A program made the position numbers and the translations under genes. The notes beneath the pieces were generated by a model, which did not search any database, was not told the DNA's origin, and saw only the letters and a list, made by a program, of their open reading frames with translations. A DNA stretch of 64,000 nt from the NCBI GenBank assembly GCA_900323505.1, contig OOIN01000005.1, forward strand, positions 62,001 through 126,000, in the 5' to 3' direction. Position 1 is the first letter of the stretch, and every line of letters begins with the position of its first letter. Shown piece after piece: positions 1-9,239 of this stretch. Source of the DNA: Ustilago trichophora (lineage: Eukaryota; Basidiomycota; Ustilaginomycetes; Ustilaginales; Ustilaginaceae).

Positions 1-28
1 GTAGAGACAGACAAAGGCGGAAACCACT

Positions 29-1150
29 TCACTTGGATCGCTTGTAGACCTTCTCGAGGAAGGAGCGGAAGACTTCGCGACGGAGACCTTGCGACTCGGG
101 GAGGTTGTTGATGAGGTTGTTGATCTGCTCGTACGACTCGGCCTCGTACTTGTGGAAGCGGGAGGGAAGGTCGATGTTGGACTGATTGTAGACCTCCTTG
201 ACGCGCTTCTCGCACTCGGGGTCTTTCTTGCCGTAGTTGTCGTCGAGAATCTGGCGTTGCTCGGGTGTGGCGTTCTGAAGGGCGACGTTAATGTTCCACG
301 AGCACTTGTTGTCAAAGATGTCGGTACCGATCTTGCCAATCTGTTCGGGGGTGCCGTAGCAGTCGAGGAAGTCGTCTTGTACCTGGAAGTACTCGCCCAT
401 GGGAAGCAGAATGTCGAGAGCCTGTTTGTAGAGCGACTCGTCAGTGACACCAGCCATGCGCATAGCGAGCGCGACGGGAAGATAGAACGAGTAGAAGGCG
501 GTCTTGTAGACGACAATGAGGTGGTGCTTTTGGAGAGAGAACTTGGAGAGGTCGACCGAGTCTTCAGGGGCAGTGATCAAGTCGATGAGCTGACCAAGCT
601 CGGTCTGGAAGGTGACATCGTGGAAGAGTTCTAGTAGCATGCCGTAGTAAGGGTCGGAGCGGAAGTGCTTCTTGAGCAAGAAGTAGATGGCGGCCTCGAG
701 CATAAATGCGTCATTGATGGCAATGTTGCCAACACCCTCAACACGGTACCAGCAAGGCTGACCGCGGCGAGTGACACTGGCGTCCATCATGTCATCGGCA
801 ACGAGAAAGTAGGCCTGGAGAAGCTCGATACACCAGCCGAGGATGGCGGCCTTGAGGTATTCGGGCTCGGTGAGCTGGCGCGAGAGCTTGCCGGTGGAGG
901 CATCTGTGCAGAGAAGGATCTCGACAGTGTCGACGACCGAGAGACCACGGTTGAGCTTGCCGCCGGGGGTGTTGTAGTCAAGGTTGCGGCGGAACCAGTC
1001 AATGGCCTCAGCAGGCATGTTTTCCGAGGCGAGGTAAGCAGTGAGCTCCTCGACAAGCAGAGGGAAGACAGCCTCGAATCGCTTGCGCTTCTGGATCTTG
1101 AGCTGGGCCTTATCGGCCAAGGCCTGAGAATCAACGCTTGAGGCGGACAT
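29..1150 (-). CDS. ERG20: Farnesyl diphosphate synthase
   Basis: Condenses IPP with DMAPP and then GPP to give farnesyl diphosphate, the branch point to sterols, ubiquinone, dolichol and prenylated proteins; expected in the cytosol. The 373-residue protein has both aspartate-rich motifs of trans-prenyltransferases: DDMMD at 119-123 and DDFLD at 259-263, followed by the GKIGTDI..NKCSW segment typical of eukaryotic FPP synthases. Residues 5 and 4 positions before the first motif are Tyr-Phe, bulky as expected for a C15 product. I chose the ATG at 1150 because the reading frame upstream of it has no family-like sequence. Length is a little over the usual 350. No intron is evident. It is transcribed divergently from the p62 gene. 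Confidence 0.96.
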   Translation of the reverse strand: MSASSVDSQALADKAQLKIQKRKRFEAVFPLLVEELTAYLASENMPAEAIDWFRRNLDYNTPGGKLNRGLSVVDTVEILLCTDASTGKLSRQLTEPEYLKAAILGWCIELLQAYFLVADDMMDASVTRRGQPCWYRVEGVGNIAINDAFMLEAAIYFLLKKHFRSDPYYGMLLELFHDVTFQTELGQLIDLITAPEDSVDLSKFSLQKHHLIVVYKTAFYSFYLPVALAMRMAGVTDESLYKQALDILLPMGEYFQVQDDFLDCYGTPEQIGKIGTDIFDNKCSWNINVALQNATPEQRQILDDNYGKKDPECEKRVKEVYNQSNIDLPSRFHKYEAESYEQINNLINNLPESQGLRREVFRSFLEKVYKRSK

Positions 1151-1598
1151 GATCGCTTTGAGTTTATCGTTGTACGTTGACCAAGAGTTTGGAAGATAAT
1201 GATGATAATGGAGCAAAAGGCAGGACAGCAATGACGCGAGAAGAAATGCAATTCCGAGACAGAGGTCCTGTCCACTGTGACCACCTGCGTGTTGGACTCT
1301 GTTCCAAAGTGCAAAGTGGACTGATCCCTCGCTCCTCTTTCGCCGTTCCTGCGAATCGCATACAGCGGCGAAACGCGACGAGCACGTATGTTAAACCGGG
1401 AATACTGTACAGTACAGTACTGTACAGTACTTGGAAGATCCGAGCTCAGGGTTTTGGGGCTTACAGTAGTGAATGCGTGTCGTTGGACGTGGCACAGATC
1501 AACACTTCAACACACCAACACCTCCTACACCTTGGCACTGTCGTCCATCGAACGCACGACTTTCGCCTCTGTGGCGGCAGAGACCCTGACAGTGGACC
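1151..1598. promoter_or_regulatory. Divergent promoter between FPP synthase and dynactin p62
   Basis: A 448-bp head-to-head intergenic region with no credible gene. Its most striking content is at 1403-1431, a run of overlapping palindromes built from TACTGTAC/GTACAGTA; related motifs occur in other intergenic regions of this window. Short frames that span it overlap both neighbours and have no recognisable features. Confidence 0.6.
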
Positions 1599-4085
1599 AT
1601 GGCGTCTCCACACGTCCTCTACTTCTGCCCTTGCAACCAGACTCACTCCAACGCTGCCTCCACTTCATCATCTTCATCCTCTCGACAGCGTTGCACCTCG
1701 ACCCTCCCTTCACCACCGCCTGGCTTGCCAGCTTACTCTCCCGCTTCGCGCTACGCATTTCATCCGCTAGACTCTCTCTACTTCTGCGATGAATGCGACG
1801 AGATCAGATGCGACCGCTGCGTCACTGTAGACATTTCATCCTACTACTGTCCCAATTGTCTCTTCGAGGTTCCAGGCGCCAGCGTCAAGGCCGAGAAGAA
1901 TCGTTGCGCGAGAAACTGTTTCGAATGCCCTTGCTGTCAACATACGCTTTCCGTCCTTGCTTCCGACCTGACTTCAGCAAGCGCACGCAGCGTCGATCCG
2001 ACCGACCCGGTCGCCAGCCAAGGCGAACCGCCGTACTACCTCGGTTGCTCCTTCTGCCGATGGGATTCCAAATCGATCGGTCTGGTATTTGAGAAACCCA
2101 CCGGCCTAAGCTTACAACTGCAACGCAATGAGGATAGTGCTCCCGATGTTCTCGAGTTCGATCGACTCAAGGATCATTTCGACCCTTACCTCAAGGCACA
2201 GACTCAAGCAGCAATCACTTCAGCTGCCATCGGTTCTGCCAGCTCTTCTCGTTCTCGCTCGTTGCCCGCCTCGTCCGTCTCCACAGCACTAGCACCATCT
2301 TTCAGCACAGCAACATCCAGCAGGAGTGCCAGAGCGAATGCAGCGCGGTCTGCTGCTGCCGCCGCTCTGCAGTCTTCCAAGCTCGTCCGTGACCTTCCGC
2401 ATCTCGCCCACTCCAAGCATCTAGCCGGTAGCGGTCTTGCATCGTCAAGCCGTTCAGGCCCCATCGAACCGGACGAACTCAAGAAATATCGTGCGCTGAA
2501 TTCTTGGCAACCCGCTGTGGATAGTCGCAGTACCTCTAGCAGTCGCTCGTCACCGACGATCGGTGTTATGGCAAAGCGTGAGAAGCATCGAAAAGACTAT
2601 GTAGCACGCATTCAACCAACTCCACACCAGCCCTTCGTATCTCTGGACGACAAAATCTCCTCTCTCGAACAACGTTGGTCTTCGGTGTCCATAGCAGATC
2701 AACCCGTCCGTGCGGCTGAATTGCGACCTACAAGAGTTCCCCTCAAATCCAAGCTTTCAAAGCGATGCCCAGCTTGTAGACACATCGTCATCAAGCCAGA
2801 CATCAAGGCCCACTCGAATCGCTTCAAGATCAAGCTCGTTGCGCAAAACTTTCTGCCCGAATTCCAAATCAGTCTCGCCGCCCAGCAACCCTACCTCGAT
2901 CCCCTTCGCTTTCGTTCAACTGGCGCCAGTGGCTCCAGCTTGGGGCAAGGCGCAGCATCCGGGTCTCTAAGGAGGAGACCTCCCTCCGTGCTGATGTCGC
3001 AAGGTGGAGCTGATCCGATCGGCTCATCTTCTTCGGTCTTTGCTACGTCCCACGACGTTGATGTCAACACTCTCATCGCAGGACAAACGTACAGCTTCCA
3101 AGTTACAATCACAAATCCCTTGGATGACCCAGTACAGGTCTCCATGAGCTTTGTTCGATTCGCTGACCCCGCTCACTCTAATCGCTCTGCCCAGTCCACC
3201 GCATCCGGCAGTAGAAATGGCGCAGTACAACCTCTTCCACAGCCAAGATATATCTTCTCCTCGGCGGGCAGGGCTCATCCCTCAGAGGCTCCGGCTGAGC
3301 AAGTCGTTGGCGACACAGGACCGCTTCACAGCAGCCACTTGACTCATGCAGCAAAACGACCGCGGCTGGGATGGCAAGTCTACCCCTCTGCGACGAGCGT
3401 TCCATTGAATGCGTTCAACGAAGTATGGGAGCTGGAAGAGTCCGAAGATCTTTACGCTTCCAACACCGAGTCGGGCCCAGGCCGTGCGTCAGACTCCTAC
3501 AATGATGCAGCTACCTCTCGGCGTCATTATGCTGTCAAGACTGCCACTGTTCGCAATGACGACGGAACTGGTCCTACAGACGAGTCTGCATGGGTGATCC
3601 AGGAAGACGAAGATGATGAGGACGACGATGGTTACGATTATAGCGACGACGCTGAAGAACAAGGGCAAGGTGAACAAGAGGATGCTTTCTCGGACATCAA
3701 CGAAGAGCAAGAAGATGGCGCGCAGACTGCTAGCAAAGTCCGCACAGCGCGCCGCAGCACAGCACAGCGCCGCCATTTTAAGGGTCCATCGATCCTCTCG
3801 CAATCGCATCGACAGCATCGTCGATCGCAATTCTCTTCCACCGCCAGCAGTCAGCGCACACCTTTCATCCAGAGGGGACACACCACCTCTCTATACCTCG
3901 ACCTTGCCATTTCCGCCAAAGATCCACCGAAGCCTGGCCCTTTGGAGCTCGCAATGTACGTCACGTATCGCTATACCGCCGCAGCAGGTCAAGAAGGCGA
4001 GTCAGGAGCAGCCGCAGCCGGCAAGGACTTTTCTTTCTGGACTTCAATTCGACTTGGCACCGTTGTTTGCGGTGACACAACATAA
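1599..4085 (+). CDS. Dynactin subunit p62 (DCTN4 family)
   Basis: Predicted pointed-end subunit of dynactin, the dynein activator that moves nuclei and endosomes along microtubules. Family membership rests on the N-terminal cysteine-rich, RING-like region (C10, C12, C63, C66, C71, C74, C84, C87, C103, C107, C110, C112, C113), a later CSFCRWDS block, a KRCPACRH pair near residue 390, and a C-terminal beta-rich part ending in a PLELAMYVTYRY / DFSFWTSIRLG segment. At 828 residues it is longer than animal p62 (about 460), because of serine-rich linkers and an acidic stretch near 660-700 (EDEDDEDDDGYDYSDD). The ATG at 1599 directly precedes the first cysteine motif. No intron is needed. Confidence 0.88.
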   Translation: MASPHVLYFCPCNQTHSNAASTSSSSSSRQRCTSTLPSPPPGLPAYSPASRYAFHPLDSLYFCDECDEIRCDRCVTVDISSYYCPNCLFEVPGASVKAEKNRCARNCFECPCCQHTLSVLASDLTSASARSVDPTDPVASQGEPPYYLGCSFCRWDSKSIGLVFEKPTGLSLQLQRNEDSAPDVLEFDRLKDHFDPYLKAQTQAAITSAAIGSASSSRSRSLPASSVSTALAPSFSTATSSRSARANAARSAAAAALQSSKLVRDLPHLAHSKHLAGSGLASSSRSGPIEPDELKKYRALNSWQPAVDSRSTSSSRSSPTIGVMAKREKHRKDYVARIQPTPHQPFVSLDDKISSLEQRWSSVSIADQPVRAAELRPTRVPLKSKLSKRCPACRHIVIKPDIKAHSNRFKIKLVAQNFLPEFQISLAAQQPYLDPLRFRSTGASGSSLGQGAASGSLRRRPPSVLMSQGGADPIGSSSSVFATSHDVDVNTLIAGQTYSFQVTITNPLDDPVQVSMSFVRFADPAHSNRSAQSTASGSRNGAVQPLPQPRYIFSSAGRAHPSEAPAEQVVGDTGPLHSSHLTHAAKRPRLGWQVYPSATSVPLNAFNEVWELEESEDLYASNTESGPGRASDSYNDAATSRRHYAVKTATVRNDDGTGPTDESAWVIQEDEDDEDDDGYDYSDDAEEQGQGEQEDAFSDINEEQEDGAQTASKVRTARRSTAQRRHFKGPSILSQSHRQHRRSQFSSTASSQRTPFIQRGHTTSLYLDLAISAKDPPKPGPLELAMYVTYRYTAAAGQEGESGAAAAGKDFSFWTSIRLGTVVCGDTT

Positions 4086-5000
4086 GGTTTGGTAGCTTTG
4101 CAGACTGTGAAGAGAGGTTTCGCATGCAACATCATCAACTGGCGAGATAGACTTCCGTCTGGCATTTTTGGCGTGGGTGACTGTACAAAAGGCGAATCTA
4201 TCAATGCAAACGTTATGCTGTTTGAGATCAGTGCGACACCACTTTTGATCCAAGTTTGGGACCCTGACACTTGCAACATTCCCATCCCTTTTTCTCGGAT
4301 GAGAGCATGGCTGACTTCTGTGTTGATGCTCTAGCACACTCACAGAGTCTCTCTGTTGTGAAAGAAGCCTTGAGAGCGCCGTGTCAATGGCCAGGTGGCT
4401 TAAAGAGGTCTTGCAGTGTGGAGAGTGCCAAATGGCCGAGGTCAGATTGCCAGACCAAGATGAAGGTTGTGACATTGATTAGATAGTGACAGACTTGCGC
4501 AATGTGACAGTGACAATAATAATTTAGCGCACAGAAGAAGAAAAAGACTGCGCCGCGTGTTGACGGATTGATTGCGCAAAGTAGTTTTGTGTTTCCGCAA
4601 AAGAGATGGATTCCTGCGCATTGCGCGACAGCTTCTTTCAAGGCTTTGTGTAGAAACATGTGGAGCGGAGCGGGGGCGGGACGTTACTTGACAATGCGTT
4701 GACGTGCCTGCGCTCCGTACAATGCCAACTTCCGAAAGAGGTGCTGGATGAGGGGTAGTATTTAATCTCGCTCTCGTACTCCCCTTTGCTTCCTTCCTTC
4801 CTTTCTTCTTCTATCATCATTGCTCTCTTGCTTTGACTCCTCGCCTTCTTCTTTTAGCCCTCTCACATGTGCCAAGACCTACCCTTTGTCATCTTTCAAA
4901 TCTGCGCCTTCCAAGCTTCCATCTCCGCCTTGACCATTAGGCCTCTCATACTTGCTTCAACTCCATTTCATACCTCGAATCTTCGACTTGAGTCTCAGAC
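4086..5000. other. Intergenic region upstream of the SIM-protein gene
   Basis: 915 bp without a supported gene. The last 250 bp look like a fungal promoter and 5' leader: a TATTTAA-like box near 4759, then a long CT-rich tract (about 4764-4860) ahead of the ATG at 5001. The rest shows nothing recognisable. Confidence 0.5.
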
Positions 5001-7193
5001 ATGACCGTCAACAGCCAAAACACCTCTGCATCGCTTCCCGACTTTGTTACCCCTTCGTCTACTCGCTCCAACAATACGTCCTGTAGCAGCCTTTTCACGA
5101 CCAATACCAGCAAGGGTAGAAACACGAACACAAATACAGACTCTGATACGTCCTCTGCCTCGGAAGACAGACGAGCTGTGGAAACACTGCTCCCCGCTTA
5201 CTCCAGTCCCATCACGCCAACTCCGAATCGCAGACGCCGTAACACCGACGCTTTGGAACAGTCTCCCGGATGCGCAAGGGTAAGTACACACCTCCAATGC
5301 TTTCTCGCCCTACGGCATGTCTGCATAGCGGGCTGACACCTTGACTTATACGGATGATCATAGTCTGCGGCTGGTACTGCAGCTGGTCAGGAAAGAGTAG
5401 ACCAAGCGATGGTGATTGATCTCACAGACTCAAGCCCCCTTAGAAGTGGTAGGAGCAGGGTGGCGGATCGGATGGCTGCAGCTTTCGCTTCTACTGGACC
5501 TATGAGGACGTCTTCTGTTCTGCCTCAGCCGCGATCCAGTGATGACAACAGAAGTTCTGATGCCAGGGCTGCGTCCCACGGTGTTTCGGCTGGAATTGGG
5601 GCTATTAGAAACTCTGCCACTGCCCATCATGTCTTTGGGACTGCAAGACCTCCGACTCCCTCGATGAATTGCGCTAGGAGTTCGACTGGTGTAGCCACCG
5701 GTAGCGATGGTGAGGCAAGGGCTAGGAGTGTTGTTGCCAAGACCGAGGAAGTGACTGCTCCCACTACTACCGTGGACGACATAAGCATTGTGGGCGTGGT
5801 CAAGGCAGAAGCCTCCGCAAATTCTCTCGCCGTCTCTCCTTCCTCTACTTCGAATGCTATGGGTACCCCTACTCAGCTTACTACCACGAACTCTGCTGAG
5901 ACCCGCACTGCAATCCCAGCAACCGCCCGTCTCGCAACTCCTGTCTTTGGACGCACCTCAACCCCAGCCCCAATTCCGGCCATCATCGCTCGGCAGCCCT
6001 CCAACACCACATCCACCACTCGAGCACGTCAACCCTCTTCCTCTACCAACACCCATCGAAACACTGCAGCGCCAGCCCCAATGCCACGCTCGCTTTCCGC
6101 CATCAGAAGAGCTCGCAGTCTCACTCCCTATACGCGCGCCTCCACGTATTCTAGGGGCCTGGTAGGGCTGACTAGGTCGGCGGCCGCGGCGGTGAGAGGT
6201 GTCACTACGCGTAGAAATGCTGTAGAAGAGGCGACTGTAGAAGCGGATGATGAGGAGGTGGTGATGATCGATTCGTTTCGAACTAGTGGTACGAGAAATG
6301 AAGAAGGGGAAGGATTGGAAGCGGAGGATGATGGGAGAGTATGTGTGGTTATTCCTACAAGTGAGTTGCCCGGTGGTAGGCAAGATTCAACTACATTGAC
6401 GACAAGTGATCCTCGCAGCAGGCCTTCTGCTGGTGGTGGTGTTCCGGCACGTTCCAACAGCAGCACCACCTTGCCCTCTTCCAACGCTACAAACGGCACA
6501 TCCACCACCCTTTCCACAACCTCCAACAGAGCTCGCAACGCACCCACCTCCACCAACACCAACACCACCACCACCACCACCACCAGATCCACACGCAACG
6601 AAACCACCGTCAATCCCCGTCGCACCTCTAACCTCAACACCATCACAAACTCAACCTCGGATTCAACCTCAGACTCCGATGATACAGAAGTCATCTTTAC
6701 CGATCTTCAGACCCGATCGCAAATTCAACTTGCCGCTCGAGCAGCTAATGCACAGCTTCGACAACAAAGAGCCGCAAGAAGGAATGCTGGCCCTTTGGGA
6801 GGACCCTTGTTGGCTGTTGAGGCTAGTCGGGCCGCTGCCGCCGCCGTTGCTGCAGGGCGTGGTGGTTCTAGGAATCAAGTTTATAGGTAAGGACTTTCCC
6901 AAATTAAAAACTTCTCTTTCGACACCCCCCTTTGATGAAAGGCGTTGACGCGTGTTTGCTTACTGACGTTTACCTCGTCCCTTCTCATCCTTTCTTCATC
7001 TATTACCGGCTTACAACGAGATAGTCATAGAGTCAACTTGAGCTTCAGAGGAGGCCCCATAAATGCCAGTCGAACTTACCCTGTCGAATCTGCGACCTAT
7101 CCTACGCACGAAAGGGTGGAAAAAATGCTCGGAGAATTAGAAAGAGTCGTTGCGAGATTCTTTCCATCTCCTCCCATTCAAAGACGCAACTAG
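5001..7193 (+). CDS. Low-complexity protein with SUMO-interacting motifs (three exons)
   Basis: Proposed exons are 5001-5279, 5364-6886 and 7025-7193, giving 656 residues. The first intron is GTAAGT...ATCATAG and the second GTAAGG...GAGATAG with a CTGAC-like branch site; both keep the frame exactly. The protein is mostly Ser/Thr/Arg/Ala-rich disorder with a Thr/Asn tract (about 6540-6600). Just after the first junction lies VIDLTDSS (about residues 110-117), a textbook SUMO-interacting motif flanked by acid and serine. Further hydrophobic-acidic clusters are VVMID, VCVVIP and EVIFTDL. VVKAE near residue 238 fits the sumoylation consensus. I see no RING, helicase or other enzymatic domain, so the function is unknown; a role around SUMO is inferred from short motifs only. 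Confidence 0.72.
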
Positions 7194-7300
7194 TTCCCTT
7201 CCTTTTTTTTCTTGCTACTGTCAATCAAACTGTCAATCAAGTGGTGATCTCTCACAACAGTATGCAGTGTGTTGTTGTTTGGTCAATGTTTGGACAATTA

Positions 7301-7318
7301 TTCCTTTTTCACGGTGAC
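7301..7318 (+). repeat. Left terminal inverted repeat of the Tc1/mariner element
   Basis: TTCCTTTTTCACGGTGAC, preceded by TA. It pairs with 8890-8907, with two mismatches at the central GG/CA positions. Confidence 0.85.
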
Positions 7319-7333
7319 ATCGTGATACTCGTC

Positions 7334-7430
7334 GATGTTATCGTGATGTGATGTATGTTCGGGATGCAGCGTCTCTGATCGTGATTACTGCTGTTGTTAT
7401 CGTGATTTATATCTCAATGTTATTGTGATC
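7334..7430 (+). repeat. Left subterminal repeat cluster of the transposon
   Basis: Three copies of a GTTAT(C/T)GTGAT-type motif, near 7336, 7394 and 7418. Inverted counterparts lie at 8785-8875. Confidence 0.6.
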
Positions 7431-7599
7431 TCCGCTATCTGTCATCATGACTGTGTCACTGCTGCTTGTGGAATTGAGATCGTAAACTGCATTGCAACTG
7501 TGAATACTATACATCATGAGCTGAGCTGAGAGTGCTGGATCAATAGGAGCTGGATTGTGCCATAGACCATGTCGACAAAGGGCTGTTTCAGCATCATGA

Positions 7600-8617
7600 T
7601 CAGTTGAGAGAGGATGACTGGCCCCTGCTACCACCATCCAATGGTTTGTCTTGTGAATCCAGCCTTGTGCCATCTCTGGAGTGATTGTGGCAAGCAAGGC
7701 ATCAATTCATGAGCGTATATCCTCTGCCTTGTGAAGCTCTTGACAACCAACAAAGGGTTTGACCTTTGCAAAGACCTTTTTGGCAATATTGAACCATGGT
7801 GTATACGGCGGGAGGTACTGAATCTGGTGTCCTTGAGCATGAACCGTTTGGATGAGCTGCTGGGAGTGGTGGAAGGGAGCATTGTCGAGGATGAAGGTCT
7901 TTCCTTCACCCTCAAACTTTGGAAGTATGTAGGCAAGGAAGAAGTCAAGGAGAGCGCTGGCATTCCATGCTCCAGTCTTGATGTGATGAGCTTGAATTCC
8001 ATTGTGATCAATGGCAACAAGGAGTGAGAGGTTGGGTCTGCAATTGTATGGTTGATCCTGCTGTGTAGCTTGCTGTCCAACAGGAGCACGGCCAATCTTT
8101 TGTGTCTGTTGCAAGTGAAAGCTGGCCTTGTCAAGGAAGATGGCGTGTTGAGCAAAAGGCCTTGTCCACGGAATGCTGCCACCCACTCACAGCAAGTGGC
8201 AATTGTCTCTGGTGAATTGTGTCAATTGTGCTCAATGCCGGTCCTCTTGAGCATCAAATGGCACCGGTTGTGGAGAGCATTCTGGACCAAGGTGATGGAG
8301 AGCTCAAGACCTGTCTCCTGTTGCAGGTGTCGACAGATCTCTTTGATGGTGGTGCCGGGATGCTGGGATACGTACTGGAGCATGACATTGAGATGATGTT
8401 GTTGGGCCTGGTGGCCATGAAAAGCGCCTCCTTTCTTCTTCTGAGCAGTGCTGTTGCCTGTATCTTTGTACTTACAGATGATGCTATCAACTGTCAACCA
8501 CGGATAGTTGAGGCGTTTGGCAACCTTGGCCTTTGTTTGGCCCTTATGCAACACAAAATTGACAATCTTCTCACAGATTGAGTCTGGTACAACATTTCTC
8601 TTGTTAGCAGCAGGCAT
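7600..8617 (-). pseudogene. Broken DDE transposase of the Tc1/mariner element
   Basis: The reading frame starts at the ATG at 8617 with a helix-turn-helix region (MPAANKRNVV.., AKVAKRLNYP), is interrupted by TGA at 8222-8224 where Arg is expected, and changes frame near 8150. The catalytic core is in the next frame: IFLDKASF (first Asp), FILDNAPFHHS (second Asp), LPPYTPWFNIAKKVF (third acidic site). The usual Glu in the last motif appears to be Lys. The C-terminal ITPEMAQGWI block lies in yet another frame around 7640-7700. The stop and the Lys are both explicable as G:C to A:T transitions, so I call it dead. The exact 3' end is uncertain. Confidence 0.82.
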
Positions 8618-8784
8618 GTTGATATTGATGGTGATGGTGATGGCAATGGGGAAGAGAAGAAGCAGGGCAGTTGGTTTGGCCGGAGGATACAGAGACAGTT
8701 ACAGGTGGCCTGAGCAGATGGTTGTGTCAGCCCCAATTGGCTGTCCCAAAAAGTGCAGAGCATCCCGATGACATCAACTCAGAG

Positions 8785-8875
8785 ATCTTGATAACAACAT
8801 CACTCATCACAATCCAAGGCACAGCATCTTGATCAATCATCACAATAACATTACATGGCATCACAATAACATCAT
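8785..8875 (-). repeat. Right subterminal repeat cluster of the transposon
   Basis: Copies of ATCACAATAACA near 8839 and 8861 and a diverged copy (ATCTTGATAACAAC) near 8785. This is the reverse complement of the motif at the left end. CpG in left copies is replaced by CpA/TpG here. Confidence 0.6.
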
Positions 8876-8889
8876 ATTGGTGTCTCAAA

Positions 8890-8907
8890 GTCATGGTGAA
8901 AAAGGAA
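8890..8907 (-). repeat. Right terminal inverted repeat of the Tc1/mariner element
   Basis: Reverse complement reads TTCCTTTTTCACCATGAC and is followed by TA at 8908-8909. Confidence 0.85.
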
Positions 8908-9239
8908 TAATTACCATGTGAAGGGCTTGAAAACTCTAACGTGAGAAACAAGATTACAAAATATGCAGAGTGACAGCATGGCTGCTGCCCACTTTGCCAC
9001 TTGGTTGGCTTCTTGGTTTCCTGGAAAGCTCTGAAAAGCAAGGAATCCATCAAAAGTGTATAGTGGTATGGAACTGTTCAGAGAGATGCTTGGTAGATAT
9101 CAGAATTTGTTGGCAGAGTGCTTGTTCTATGGACCAATTCAGGTCCCAGGGGGGGATTGGAAGCATCTCGAGGCATGTTGAGAATCATGGAAAAATTTAT
9201 GTTAGCTTTGCATTTTTGAGCTGTGCAGCCTGTATCTCC
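8908..9239. other. CpG-poor spacer inside the mobile-element island
   Basis: 332 bp between the DNA transposon and the first 973-bp repeat unit. Few CpG dinucleotides and no recognisable coding sequence; probably degenerate element debris. Confidence 0.4.

Larger units (their letters stand above)
7301..8907 (-). mobile_element. Inactivated Tc1/mariner-type DNA transposon
   Basis: A 1607-bp element bounded by 18-bp terminal inverted repeats (7301-7318 and 8890-8907, 16 of 18 identical, outer sequence TTCCTTTTTCAC) and flanked on both sides by TA (7299-7300 and 8908-8909), the hallmark target duplication of this superfamily. It carries one broken transposase gene on the minus strand. Each end also holds about three copies of a GTTAT(C/T)GTGAT-like subterminal repeat in opposite orientation, probably transposase-binding sites. 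Both ends are present, so this is a full-length insertion decayed by point mutation rather than truncated. Confidence 0.85.

Noticed and set aside
1177..1770. 197-codon plus-strand frame across the FPP synthase/p62 promoter
   Set aside because: Overlaps the start of p62 in another frame and has no recognisable content.
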